Positions 1 through 12,800 of a DNA stretch of 64,000 bases are shown here, piece by piece. Numbering within the stretch: position 1 is the first letter of the stretch; every line of letters starts with the position of its first letter. Made by a program: the position numbers and the translations under genes. The stretch comes from Platycnemis pennipes (taxonomy: Eukaryota > Arthropoda > Insecta > Odonata > Platycnemididae): contig OW121846.1 in NCBI GenBank assembly GCA_933228895.1, forward strand, positions 77,760,064 to 77,824,063, read 5' to 3'. The notes below the pieces were generated by a model that worked only from the letters and a program-made list of their open reading frames with translations, did no database searches and had not been told where the DNA came from.

Positions 1-464
1 TATGTAAATGACCCCATTCAACTCCTGGTACACCAACACTCTCAGATCAAATGAATATTAAGCGCATAAATGTTGGGTGACGTTGATACTATTTGCTATT
101 GTTATACATGTCTTAGATGCTTAAAATAAAGAATAAAATGACAAATTATAATTAATTAAAAGGTGAATAGACATAAGATGTTGGTCTTTGCATCACAAAT
201 GAACCACACTCGTGACATTTGTCCAGATTTTCCCTATGTTTCAGTGATTTGTGATCACTAACGTGTACTATGATAAATGGTTTTTGAATTGATGGGCCTC
301 GCAACATTGAGATGTACATTAGGTCTGAATTCTGTTTTACTGCAATTGTCCCTCTCAGTGATGATGTGTAAAATATATCACGCTACTCATTTTTTTAGGG
401 TACAGAAAAAAGTAATGGAAATGATTTATTCAAGTTCCCGTGAAGGCATCCACGGAGTCTTGGT
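1..464. other. Unassigned AT-rich sequence
   Basis: No exon, RNA gene or bounded repeat could be supported here. The short open frames show no recognisable motif. The sequence is AT-rich and probably lies in an upstream IPPK intron, but that is inference from position only. Confidence 0.4.
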
Positions 465-1052
465 ATTGAAGAGAGTTGATTTTTGGGTCTTCTTCTGCAT
501 CTATCCATGTTCTCTGGGCTATATTTCACCTGTGTTCCAGCTGGCTTCTTCAGGTTCACTGAAGTGTCGATGCAGGTGTAGTGTGGGTTTACATAGCTGC
601 TCTGTCAGGTGGGATGTGTTGTGATTGGTCCATTTGGTTGAATATTCATTTCCACACACCAGCAAGCATGTAGCCATCATCTCAGTTGATGTTGTTTGGA
701 GTTTTGGCTATTTATATTGCTTCTATAACAATCCTCAGGAAATAGCAGGCTTCTGTTGTCAGTAATTGCGTTCTGAAAAAGTAAAAATGACTTTGTATAT
801 TCCACACTTTTATTAACAATACCGACCGCGGTTTCGACGGCTATAGCGTCATTGTCGATTAGTAATTGCGTTTCATAAATCTCCATGTTGTGTGTGGGAC
901 AGCTCCACTGATGTTCCGAGACTGCTGAAAGGTGGGATTGTCTCTTTTTCACTTTCCCTCTGGTGCTCCTGGAGTCAGCCTGGAGTCAGTGCTCTTAAGG
1001 TTTGACCAATGTAGGAGTGGCCACGTGTGCATTTGACCTGGTATACTCCTAC
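465..1052 (-). pseudogene. Penelope-like retroelement 3' fragment (GIY-YIG end), left arm of an inverted pair
   Basis: Read on the minus strand, about 1052-995 encodes a GIY-YIG-type start (GVYQVKCTRGHSYIGQTLR), the C-terminal endonuclease signature of Penelope-like elements. It is followed by a SAVSEHQWS stretch that fits the region downstream of that domain. The part near 790-870 reads as a structured terminus with a short stem and a GAAA core, like the hammerhead-bearing ends of these elements. From 465 to 725 the DNA is an inverted copy of about 1470-1735, so two fragments sit head to head. Frameshifts and stops make it a relic. The family call rests on the GIY-YIG motif, and the exact edges are approximate. 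Confidence 0.65.
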
Positions 1053-1740
1053 TGAGAAATCCTCAGTAGGGCTTTTCTCAGCGGTCCTTTTTAAAACCAG
1101 GGCATATGCTATCCTGCAGTACATCACCAGAACCGTAGACAAGATTTCGAGGACACTTCACAGACACAATGGGGTGACATGGCTCAAATGTGTCACCAAG
1201 ACAGCAGACATCCTCCTGAACTTCAAGGATCGCCTCCCAGTTTGGAGGGGAGTATGCCAGGTCAAGTGGACATGTGGCCACTCCTTCATCAGCCAAACCT
1301 TGAGAGTCCTGAAATGCTGACTCCTGGAGCATTGGAGAGCCGTGGAAAATAGACAAATCCACCTTCGTCGTCGTCAGCAGTTGTGGAACATCAGTGGGAT
1401 GGTCCCACACGCAAATGGATGAAATAGATGAAATTCAATCACTGACAAAAGAGGCCCACTATTTCCCAAGGATTATTAGAGAAACATTAAAAATAGCCAA
1501 CACCCCAAACAATATCAACACGGAGAATGGCAACATGCTCGTCATTGTGTGGAAATGAATATTCAACTGAATGGACCAATTACGAGGCATTCCACCTGAT
1601 GGAGCAGCTATATAAACCTGGACTAAAACTGCATTGACACTTAAGCGAACCTGAAAAAGCCAGCTGGAACATGGGTGACTTATTGCCCAGAGAACATGGG
1701 TAGATGCAGAAGAAGACCCAGATCAAGTATCTTCAACACA
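1053..1740 (+). pseudogene. Penelope-like retroelement fragment with GIY-YIG domain, right arm of an inverted pair
   Basis: The + strand between 1090 and 1320 encodes a linker (AILQYITRTVDKISRTLHR and onward) that resembles the Penelope-like segment between reverse transcriptase and endonuclease. The GIY-YIG-like GVCQVKWTCGHSFISQTLR follows, and the frame then breaks. Downstream, translation in shifted frames gives an AEHQWDGP-like patch matching the SAVxEH motif of the left arm. The catalytic YIG reads FIS here, so the nuclease would be inactive even without the frame breaks. The DNA past 1470 mirrors 725-465. This could be one inverted insertion or two independent ones. Confidence 0.65.
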
Positions 1741-2807
1741 AGTTATTCAAAACTACAGCTTCATATAAGGATAAAATTGATAGAATATTCATACATGTGC
1801 ACTGTAAGAAACCAAAAATTTCAGACGTGGTATGCATTTACTTTGATTACTGGCACATAAGATACACCCCATATTATAGGTGTATGTATTATAGGTGTAT
1901 GTTGAAGGTAAAAAGTGTGTTTCATGCACTGGCAAATACAGTGGTCTGTTTGATTTCAAGTACTGCATTCATCACTTTAATGCATCCCTTTCTTCTTATA
2001 ATTGATTCCCAATTTGTGATTCCGTGATGTGTATTATGGTATGCATGACGATGTATGATAAAAACTTAAGGCTATCCCTAGAGTGTCTTTCATGAATCTA
2101 AGCACTGCTGGTTTTGGTTGTGAATTATTCTTGAGATTTTGTCCCTAGTGATGTTATGAGATGCTTTTTTTTGGTTAAATGTCTTTTGCGTACGTGAAGA
2201 TCTTAACTACCTTTGAATTATGATTGTAAACAGAAAATAACATTGTTTAACGATTACTGTAACCCCTGAATTCAAAGTTAGTATACTAGCGGTAGGGCCT
2301 ATTGCTGGGCAATGGAATGAATATTAAAGGGTATTATTGAAAGTAGAGTGTTGGGTTCGCAAGTAAGAGATTGGAAAAGAAAGTTATTTTTGGATGGTAT
2401 CAAGAGAGGTGGGAAATATGCTGAACGCTGCCTTACAAGCATCCGAGAATTAAGTAGTAAGAGTTTGTTGAAAAGTTTATGGGCATTGGTGCAGAACCCA
2501 TGCTTTTGAGGCATGGATTCAATAGGATGTAAATGGTGTATTTCTCTCGCTAGAGGAGTAATGTGCCTGCGATTAAAATTAAGCTTGAAGAGTTTTTGCC
2601 AATAGTTTCACCTCCTAGAAACGTATCAACATCTGCAGAGTACTCTGCCTGCTCCCACAATGGTTTGTGAATCTTCATAAAAATTTTGTAGGCATAGTGA
2701 ATGGTATGACTACTTAATGGTATGCACCTGATGTATTTATTTTGTTGGTTTTTTGGCCATCTTGGCCCCTTAATCTTCTTGAAATGGAAGTAAATGGGGT
2801 AATGTGA
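1741..2807. other. No recognisable feature
   Basis: I see no splice-bounded exon, RNA gene or element termini. A short direct repeat (attataggtgtatgt) occurs around 1872-1901. The rest is unique-looking, probably intronic, sequence. Confidence 0.4.
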
Positions 2808-3024
2808 CGTTGTTATTAGGGGAGGTGGTGGACAGTGGAGGTTACATGTATCATTAAGGATGGGTAGCTGGGTAAAGGTTGGAATTTTGGGAGTTGAGGA
2901 AAGGTGGAGTGAAACATGGAATCAGTATTAGCCTATTACCAACATAAAGCACCAAAGGCTCTGTGTTTTAATGTGCTATTTAGCAGACAGGTTACTGGAC
3001 TTGAAGTGCTCTTCACACAGCACT
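2808..3024 (-). repeat. tRNA-type SINE, 3' portion (interrupted by a MITE)
   Basis: This is a diverged minus-strand copy of the SINE that is well preserved at 57993-58327. Shared landmarks are the GGGTAATTGGGTAA-like and AGCGCCAAAGG-like blocks on the + strand and the CACTCAA position where homology stops. At 3025 a MITE begins. A decayed match to the 5' head of the SINE appears after the MITE, at 3554-3610. Confidence 0.6.
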
Positions 3025-3553
3025 CAATGGGGTTTTTTACCACATTTTTTATTGCCAAATCTGATAGAGTTTGTAATGTAAAAATACCCGTATTTTTCCA
3101 TTCTTCGATCCATCAATTAGTTCTTGAGTTATAAGTGGTGAAAAACTTTTGTTTTATCCTTTTGGAAAAGTGGACATGTGAAGGACTAGTATGTCACCCA
3201 CTTCGTCCAATCACAACTGAGACCGCGAAGCTCCTTTGCCTTATCACAATGGGGGAGACTCAGCTGACTCTGCCAATGGAAGTGGTGGCGACAGGATCTG
3301 TGCAAGCAGACCTTCTGTCCCCTCCTCCACTCCCTTCCCTTTCCCTAAAATCAGTGAAGGATGAGAGGTGGATCATGCAGATATCCTTACCGCAGATTGT
3401 TTGGTGGGTGCCACCTTTTGCGAATTTTAATTTTTAATTTGAGCGAATGGCTCTGGTTAGAAGATGAATTTTTTCACTAAAATTCATTTTTCGTTCATCA
3501 AATGATTTAGTATGCAAAGTAGCGGTTTCAGTTCCGAGTAAGCACCCCCATTG
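3025..3553. mobile_element. MITE, CAATGGGG family, copy 1
   Basis: A 529-bp element starting CAATGGGG and ending CCCCCATTG. The same unit occurs at 38781-39321 and, inverted, at 46212-46746. Internal landmarks shared by all three copies are the CTTCGTCCAATCACAAC block, a Pro/Ser-rich-looking CT stretch, and the ACCTTTTGC...TTTTAATTTTTAATTT segment. There is no coding capacity of its own. It sits inside a decayed SINE. No clear target duplication is visible for this copy. Confidence 0.75.
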
Positions 3554-3610
3554 CCCATTTGAAAAGTCTGTGTGACATGATGGAATGGGAAGTCAGCACT
3601 CTTGCAACTG
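3554..3610 (-). repeat. tRNA-type SINE, 5' head remnant after MITE insertion
   Basis: The sequence after the MITE (TGGGAAGTCAGCACTCTTGC) resembles the A-box region of the SINE at 57993-58327 in minus orientation (TGGGAGGCCAGTACTCTAGC). This implies the MITE landed inside one SINE. Divergence is high. Confidence 0.45.
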
Positions 3611-3759
3611 CATGCACTGGATTCTCAGGAGTGCTGCTCTATTGTGCATATTAATTTTTCGCTTTCAAAAGGCAGTCATGGAACTTGCAATTACCTCCCT
3701 TAAATGTCTTCCATGTTTTATTCTGCATTGATTGTAATGAAACATCATCTTCTCTGCAG

Positions 3760-3832
3760 GAACTCTTGGCGAATGAAAAAGGCTCTTTGTTCCTTGCTTG
3801 AGACTCCACAAAATAATCTCAAAATTTTTAAG
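3760..3832 (+). CDS. IPPK: IPPK exon (NNLKIFK motif)
   Basis: The acceptor is TCTCTGCAG and the donor AAG|GTGAGT. One leading base completes a codon from the missing upstream exon, and 24 codons follow. The translation ends ETPQNNLKIFK in phase 0, which joins directly to DGALIYGQ in the next exon. This is the strongest single IPPK signature in the window. The exon is too short to be picked out as an isolated open frame. Confidence 0.9.
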
Positions 3833-6800
3833 GTGAGTGAATGGTGAAGATATGTTTATTTATTCCAGAGGGTGGTGATTATTGATATTATCTAATAATA
3901 ACCCCATGCTTAGGATTTGATTTTAGTTCTCCAGTCACCCTCTGCATTTCTGGTAAGGACCACCTTTCGTGTTGTATTCCTTACTGAGTTAATATTTCTA
4001 GCCTTTGTTACAAATCATTTTTTTATCACGAGAATTTATTGAATGAATATCAAACTTTAACTTGTCTCCAATAAGAAACATTATAACTTAAAATAAAATC
4101 CTTCATTATTATTAAAGAATATTTCATCATTCCAGAGCATCAACTATTTCACAGGCAAATTCTATTTTTGTATTGTAATACTTGCTTAGTGTAAAAATAG
4201 ATTCAAATAATAAGGCTGACCCATAGACAATATTTAAGTTTTAATTTATGGTTATGTGAATGTTAAACATGGTCCAGTGGGGTTTTGTAACACTTTTTAA
4301 TAGGAATGGGCGGATCCAGGTTTTTTTTGGGATCCAGTTCCAGAACTGGATCTTTGCCTTGGTTTCATATCTAATATTCTGAATTTGATTTCTTTTCCAA
4401 TGCTAGATTTTTTAAAAATATTTACAGAAGAGAAACAGAAGCAAAAATATTTGCACCAAGACAAGTAAATTTATTTTATAAAAAAATCAACTTCCCATCA
4501 TCTGTGTGGAATATATTTGGTAGGTTCAAGACTAACTGAATATTATAACTTCTTATATAAAATTCAATTTCCTTGCCAGCTACTGATTAAAACGTATATT
4601 TTTAAACTTTTTTAACTGTTCTTTGAACTGCTGTAAAATATACCGTATGCATATATTTGTTCTCATTAGTATATTTTAACTATTTTTCGGAATTTGAGAT
4701 CCTAGTGCTGATATAAGGCATCACACTCTGTCGAGAAAGGTTTAAGTGCAGCTACATAATAAAGACGTCCAAGTGTATTATATGTAAAAACTAGAGATGG
4801 GACGAATACCAGATTTATCAAATTCAAATATCAATTTTGAGTGTAAATCATAACTCGAATATCTTGAATTTCTAATGCTAGAATTTAAATTATGTAATAA
4901 ATATTATTGAATGTCATTCTACTAATTTAATTGTTACCTGATGAAGTAAAAAGCTACTGCTCAATTAAAGTACAAAATTTAATTCTGGTTTTGAAATTTC
5001 AAAAATATAATCAACATGTTAACACCAGTTACCCACCATTGAATACATTTACTTTCATAAGAGTTAATTAGTAAGCAGAAAGTATTAATGCACCTTCAAG
5101 TTCTTTTCAGTTTTGAATACAACCGCAAACTAGTGTCAAATTCACATCGACTGGGTAAACTAGCAGATTTAATTAACCTCAGTACAATGGTGGTGCAGTG
5201 GCTACGGTAATCATGGCTTTCTCACAAAATCTACAGATTTCATATTTAAGACGAAAACATTGTTTTAGAATATTTCAATTTGCCTGTTTATTTGTAATGT
5301 CGTATTAATGATAGCCTTTAAAATAAAATTTGTGATTTTTATACTCACCATCTACCATACCTGCATTCTATTTGCTATTCGCTACCATTATTCAATCCTT
5401 AAGCCACCAAAATTTTAATTCGATCCAGATCCAAATTTACACTGTTTCCTTGGATCTGATTTCAGTGGTGAATGACATGAAAGATCCTTAGATACTAGGA
5501 TCTGACAGATCCAGTCCAACCATACATACTTTTTAAATGAAAGTGCAGCTCTTACAAAGCTAGTGGCAGATACACAGAGAATTATTTTGGGCTTTAAAGA
5601 GACTTTTTTTAAACACTAGATATGGTGGGTGGAAGGTTAATAACTGTGTGCCCCCTCCACCAACTATCACCACACTGCCAATTTCTGAATGTCTCCCATC
5701 CTACCTGTGGCTACATTGTCGCAATCGGCAAAAAAACTTGAGAAAGAACACACACCTCCATAGGAAGGTTCAGAATTTTGCCATTTGGCAAGCATAATGG
5801 AGTATGGCCTTTGAAGAGAAAAATGTGGGAGTTTCTCATACAGCTTTCAGTTCAGTATCTCTAAAATAGGCTGTATTATTCTTGAACTATATTTTTGGCA
5901 ATGTTGCTCGTAGATATTGTATTTTTATCAAAAATCTTCTCTTTCAAATCAAAAAAAGCACAAATAAATGTTAGTTTTTATACCTAACCTTGTGAATTGT
6001 TGGTGGTTGTTTGCTTTTTTTCCTCAAATTTTGCTTGTTATGTTACAGGATGGTGCTTTAATCTATGGCCAAGGAGCTACTGGGAGTATATTGCCCATAT
6101 TGAAAGACTGGCTTGGTGGCCCAACAAATATTAACGACTCCAAGAAGTAAGTCCAGATGACTTTTATGAATTATCATTCCATATTTGTAAAGCTAGTGAG
6201 ACTTGGGTGCGTTTCAGTGCAAAGTTTTTATTCAGATTTCGCCAAATAAGACTGCAACTATATATTTTACCTATGGCTTAAAGGATGAACTGTAATATTA
6301 AAAGTAGCCCATTTTTTTCAAAAGGTGCATTTTGTTCTGACTGGGAATATCAAAGAAGGGAAGAATTTACCCAAAAAACCATGATAGCTCACCACTTTTC
6401 ATCAGTATAAGTTAATCTTTATCGTTCGTTGCTGCTGAAGCTTGTATTCCATGAATTGGTTTTGGTTCTAGATATGAAGATTAGGGTTTGTAAAGGTTTT
6501 TGAAAGACATGGGATGAATAGCAGATTTTTTTAATTCAATATTCAAATTCACACACAAATCATTACTCGAATATTTGAATACCTCAAATACTGGAAATAT
6601 AATTGATGTATTGAATGTGATTATGCTAATTTATTTGTTGCTTGCTGTTGTAAAATTCTAAAACTACATTGAATTGGAAAATTTAATTCTGGTTTTTAAA
6701 ATTTCAAAGATATAATTAAATCATTTTGAACCAAGTATGTGCTGTTGAATATGCTAACTTTTATAAGTTAGCTGTAAGTGTAAATACACCATCCAAGTTA

Positions 6801-9800
6801 TGTCCGGTTTTGAACCTAACTTCAAAATACCGTCCAAATTCGAATACAGTGAAACCTGTCTTTCGTGGTCACCATGCAGCCAAAAGAAAGGTGGCTGCCT
6901 ATGGAGGTGATGCTGAATTGAGGTAAACCCCTCCTATCCAATATGATGCAACCCACGTATCCCACTACTTCTTTATATTGGACAAGATAGAGGTCATTGG
7001 ATTTCTATTACTATAGTGCTGTTTAAGTCTCTCCTTACACGCTTCATTCCTGAAGGCTAGAGATTTAAAAAAAAATTAATTGATGGAATACTCCACATTC
7101 ATAAACATCAAAAATATACATTGCTAAGATGGAAACCTTCCAGTATTGATGGCAATCTTGACAATCAATCATACAAAGGTATGTATGGAAGGATAAATTG
7201 TGGCATTTCCTGAAACATGCCAACCACCCATTGCTCTTCACAAAGTTTTCTATCCTTAAATCTTCCGCCACCTGCTGAGCCTTCTCCTGCAGCGTTGGTA
7301 CCCTCTCTGGTAACATTTAAGGAGCACACGTAATCAACATGAAAACAATCTCATTCACTTCCAAAGCCTCTGACTCCCTCTTTCTTTCCATCCAAACTTC
7401 TTTTTTTCCTCCATAATTCTCAAAATATATTTTTTAGTGGTAACGAGTTCAGTTATACTCCATTTAACGATGCCCGAAATTTTCCTAACTGATATTTCCA
7501 TCTCCCTTTACAAGATAACGCTCCTCTCCTCAAGATTTAGAACAACCTTGCTTTTACCTTCACAAATTTTAGTAACCACTCTCACTAAATTAAAATACAC
7601 AACCGTTCCTATAGGCCTTATGGCACAGACTTCGATTTGAAACTAAAATTTCTTGGAAGTAATAGTCCAAGGCCGACAGATAACCTTAGCACTCGCTGTT
7701 TTACTATCAAGAAGGTTTTCTTGCATTTTAATATTCTTCTTCCACTCTGAGATTGGACAACGTCAGGATTGTACTTTTTGTCAGGTACATGTCTTCTTTG
7801 ATCATTGTGTGTTTTGGTATAAACATGGTTTTGAGTCTGTCCTGAAATAAATGAGTTGAGGGCATGCGGGTTGCATAAATATTGATTGTAATGGCAGAAA
7901 ATATGCCTTTACGGCACCAAAGGGCAAGGATTTAGTTTCGCACAGTGTTGATTTTCTATGCTGATTACTATATCAGTCTACCAAATGGTCCTTTCCTGGG
8001 TCTTTCATCCATCGGATGGAACGTTAAGCCATGATCCCCTTGATGACTTTTGTTAAGAGCTTGTTAATGCCGATGCTGGGTTTCTCTCCACCCTCCCCCC
8101 TTATGTTTTGAATCCGAAACTCGTACCTTTCCTTCCAGTCCTTTAAGTGAAGGTACGGACTTAAAAACCTAGATGTTGAGCACCTGTAGGATTATATTTG
8201 CATGGTTAGCGGCATCAATTAAATAATACTGGTCGCTGGCCACTTCCTGAAAATCAAACAGTAATTTATCCATCAGGCAGGGGTAGACGGTCTGCTAACA
8301 AGGCTCAAGTAACAACTATGAGCTTCATAGAACATAGAACAGTGTTAGGAATAGAAGAGAATAATTCTCCAAGTATATTCCAAAATGTTTGTGAAAGAAG
8401 CTGTTCATGACTGGCCTCGTAAGGATTGGCCCCTGGATGGATACAGTTTGACTGCTGGCTGTTGAAGGAGGTGGCTGCTGAAAAGAGGGGAAATTCACAT
8501 TGGTTAGATGGGGATTACCAATATCATAATATTTGTGAATCCTTGTAATGTTCCGACTTCATATTGAAAACAATGTGTGCAAAGTTCTTTCGCCTCCTTG
8601 CATTAATATGTTTTTTTTTTATTTTTACTTTGCAGGCTATTAGACAAGTTCTATTTTGTGATCATGGAAGCCCTTATGCGTGATATGACCTCAAGTGAGA
8701 ATGACTACAAAATTATGAGAAAAAGTATACCTAACTGTGATAGATTTCTAGAGGGTGAAAATGTTTGCCGTATTCGTGAAGCCACAGAGTCTGTAGATAC
8801 ATTATATGAGCCTAGTCTGAGTAGTGAGGAAGATAGCATTGATGCTTTTGTTGAAATAAGTGTTGAGCGTGTACCAAATGATCTCCTTAGAACTGCCAAA
8901 GAAGTTGCTATTCAAGCATTAAAGACAGGGAAGGAGTATCCATGCAACTGGGAGGATGAAGATCAGCTTCCTGAGAAGTGTGTTCTGCAACGTATACTGA
9001 ATGTTCAGAAGTTAGATTCAGAGGGAGCAGATTCGGTGTACAAAGCGTATCACCGTGGAGAAAGTTTAGTGAATACTCCATCAAATTTTTCTTACATTCC
9101 ATCTTTGATGGACCCTGCTTGTGAATTATCCCCTATTCATCGATATCTTCTAGCCACAACTGCCAAGGATTGCTCAATTATGTTAACATTTCAAGAGGAC
9201 TTCGAAAGCTGGTAAGGCCTTCTTTTCCTTGCCGTTAATTAATTGAACCCCCTCTGTCCCTGAGATTTTCTACCTAATTTTATATTTTTGCGCCAATGTC
9301 AAAACTGTTAACATCTACAACTACGTCATACCCTGCAAGTCACCACAAAGGTGTGTGGCAGGGGGTGAAGATCACCAAGCATGCATTATAGACATGCAAA
9401 CATGCTACTAGGTCTCAGGCAACTATGTTAGTACAGTCAAGCCTGTTTATAATGAAGTAATATTTACTTCATAATAACCGAACTTTGTTATATGTGGACC
9501 AGTTTTTCAGAGCCTCTCTTTGACTGGGAATAGCCTTCACTTCATTATAACTGGAACTTTGTTATAAACTGGTTTGATATAAGCTTGACTGTATCTACAT
9601 AGTAATTAACGGATTGGTAGTTAATGCATGCATCATGCACTACAGACTACAAATGCCAATTTTTCACTCTTGGTACTTTTTTCCAACTAAAATTTTCCTC
9701 AATATTCTTTAATGGAACCACTATTTGATCTACCTATTACCTTTGATGGTTTAGCATGTTCGTTCATTTCATGTGTTTTTCTCTGACGTTCTAAAACTAA

Positions 9801-12800
9801 TCTGCATGTTCTGTCACATTCTTCCAAGATTGCTCCCCCGGAGATAAGTTTTTGTAAGTGAAGCATGGAATACTTTAGCTATATTAACCTTTATCTGTTG
9901 GATTTAAATCCTTGTGTGGGTCTCACTGTCAAATGAAGCTAGCATTTTGAAACTTTGATATCTTACAATTTACCAAAGCTCAGTGCTTAAATGGAGTTGT
10001 AACCCCGCCTGCCAGATCAGTGTTTTGGTCTGGCGTTGGGGCTCACAAAGTATTTAGCCTGATGGCTTGTGAAAATTAGGGTTGGAGGAACAATTCTTTC
10101 CCTGTGCTACGTGTATTTTCATCGAAGTTGTAAGGCAGAGGCCAAGGAGAAATCACCTGAAATTTTGGTGTAATGTGAAGGAATCCTTTTGAAATGAACC
10201 AACCTGATTATTTTAATCTACCGCTGCACTGTATGTTATGGAGATGTTGTGGTTCTAGCTTAAATTAAAATTACAGAATCATCATCAAAAGCATTTTACC
10301 ATAATTGGTGGCCTTTACCCCTTCCTTGGAAGGAAAGCAGAATGCAGAATATATACCATACAGCTATGTGGCCACATGCACTTACTATAAACAGGAAATT
10401 AAGAGGTGGGGACAAGGCAGAAATGGAAGATCTTTGGGTATAGTTTCTCTGGTTTGACTCTTCTGAACATGGCCACTAACTGTGAATACAGACTAGTGAA
10501 AGATAAGAAAATCTATCATAGCATCATCATGGTAAGCTTGGAGGTTCCTTACTTTCTGCAAGTTCTCTTCTAAGCGGTAGTTGTAAAATCAGTGTTTGAT
10601 GTGCTGGGAAATATTGATGCATCAGCTCACATTAAGACCGTGGCTTGATATTGATGCTAAATTCATTCTGACAAGGGAAGGTTCCCAAGTGTAACCTGCG
10701 GATCGCAATCAAACTTCGTAGGGTGGTAGAAAACGAAAATTCATTAGATACGTGTCTTCGGAAATGCGTCCAATAGGCCTTAGTTTTCGAGATATTTGCA
10801 TTTGAAAATCTTTAAAAACGCCTAAAATGAAGCGTGGCGCAACCCGCAATACACGCACGCGGCCCCTGCTCCTTTCTCGGGGTAATCTTCAAGCGATGGA
10901 GTGGATGGGTGTCTCTCATAACACAAGCTAATGCTTTGTGTCCGGCAATACCTGTATTCACCACTCGTCAGAACATTTGCCACGACTTTAGTATCGCTAC
11001 ACGTGTTCGTATGCTGAATGGACCTCTGCCTTGATGCTTTCAGTTGCAGACGAAGCTCATTGAATAAAAGCTGTAACAAAAGTATTGCATGAAATGGGCA
11101 TCCCTCGACGTTAGATGGACAGGGTTCTTCACCTTTTTTCCTGAATTGGTAAAAGACCTTCTTGAAAAATTTATAGTCCCCGAATTTCGTTCCTTAATTT
11201 TCCTAATTTTTTTAAGTAAACCTCAAACCTTAAGTAAACAATGGTGACGTTGATAGAATAATTAGCAATGGAAGTGGTAATGCGTGTTTTGATTGTGACG
11301 AGTTGTAAATATTGTATTTAGAAATAAGTCATTGTTATTTGGGATGACGATCTGTGTAAATAGTGGTAACTTACAAACTTTCCAGCCGGTCATCTTTGTA
11401 AGGATGCTGAACAATAATTCGTGTGTGGTCTTCAGGCTTGCATTTCGTTAGCATACTACCGGATAATATATGAATATATGTGCCCTTTTGTAGAAACGTA
11501 TACATCCTTGTTTCATTAATATAAACATGCGAACATAATGACTTGGTTAACTTGAAATTTCTGTATGATTCAATAATGGGTATCCAAGAGCAGGAATGAA
11601 AACGTAGTCAAGACAACAGAACAATTACTTGCGGAATCCACTACAGATGGTTGTGAGAGCCCACTACTCCCAAACTGTGGATCCAAGGAAGTTTGACCTT
11701 TGAGTGAGGATTTGAAAACAAGAAATGATGCTTCAAAATCCACTCGATAGTGCATCACCAGCTGCAGGCTCCAGTTTAACAAAATATAGTTCGGTATGCT
11801 TGGTACGCCTGAAAGTTAACTGAAGATAATGAAGTGTTTGTTAACGTAAATGATGTTTCATTTCCTGAAGAACTAGTAAAAAAATTATGTGACTGTGGCA
11901 ATGGAGCATTTATTAAGTGTTCTTGGTGTAAGAAGCATTTTTGTTTTTCCTATTTTTATGATAATTATCACCCAAGTGACTGTTCTGGGGAATGAAATTA
12001 CGAAATGTTTACGCATAATTTCTTACAGTGAACATTTATACATTCACAAAATAAAGTGAATATTTAAAGATTTTTTATTTGCTTGAATAAATTGTGTGCC
12101 AAGTTAAAATGTGTAGGATATATTTTTCCTGACCGCATTTTTTTAGGCATTGTGACTATGTTCTCTAATATACATTTCTACTACGACCCTGTTTCTTAAT
12201 GCTAATGTCAAATACTGGGGTAGAAGGAAGGTTCTGCGTAATATAGAGCCAACTCCTACCCAGGATTTACCCAAGAAATTCAAGCTGCGCCTTCCAAGAT
12301 AGCTGATTGATAATGGTTTATGGAAAATAGAGGTAAAGTTGCTGAGGTTTACTTAAAAAAATTAGGAAAATTAAGGAACGAAATTCGGGGACTATAAATT
12401 TTTCAAGAAGGTCTTTTACCAATTCAGGAAAAAAGGCCCATTTCATGCAATACTTTTGTTACAGCTTTTATTCAATGAGCTTCGTCTGCAACTGAAAGCA
12501 TCAAGGCAGAGGTCCATTCAGCATACGAACACGTGTAGCGATACTAAAGTCGTGGCAAATGTTCTGACGAGTGGTGAATACAGGTATTGCCGGACACAAA
12601 GCATTAGCTTGTGTTATGAGAGACACCCATCCACTCCATCGCTTGAAGATTACCCCGAGAAAGGAGCAGGGGCCGCGTGCGTGTATTGCGGGTTGCGCCA
12701 CGCTTCATTTTAGGCGTTTTTAAAGATTTTCAAATGCAAATATCTCGAAAACTAAGGCCTATTGGACGCATTTCCGAAGACACGTATCTAATGAATTTTC

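Larger units (their letters stand above)
6147..8635. other. IPPK intron with repeat fragments
   Basis: It contains the second TAGAGATGGG-type repeat copy, a possible Tigger/mariner end fragment at 6846-6925 (TACAGTGAAACCTGTCTTTC) and a SINE fragment at about 8010-8150. The rest, including 6930-8000, shows no recognisable gene or bounded element. Confidence 0.55.

Noticed and set aside
465..1740. LTR retrotransposon or DNA transposon with long TIRs
   Set aside because: Inverted arms could suggest TIRs, but the coding content is GIY-YIG, which points to Penelope-like fragments.
8658..9215. Independent 185-codon gene with a start at 8658
   Set aside because: It is the large IPPK exon. Translation enters in frame from the preceding exon and the apparent stop is created by the intron donor.
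10822..11079. 85-codon ORF (minus) and its identical copy at 12456-12713
   Set aside because: They lie in the inverted arms of a fold-back element and are identical because the arms are. No domain; treated as a by-product of the repeat.
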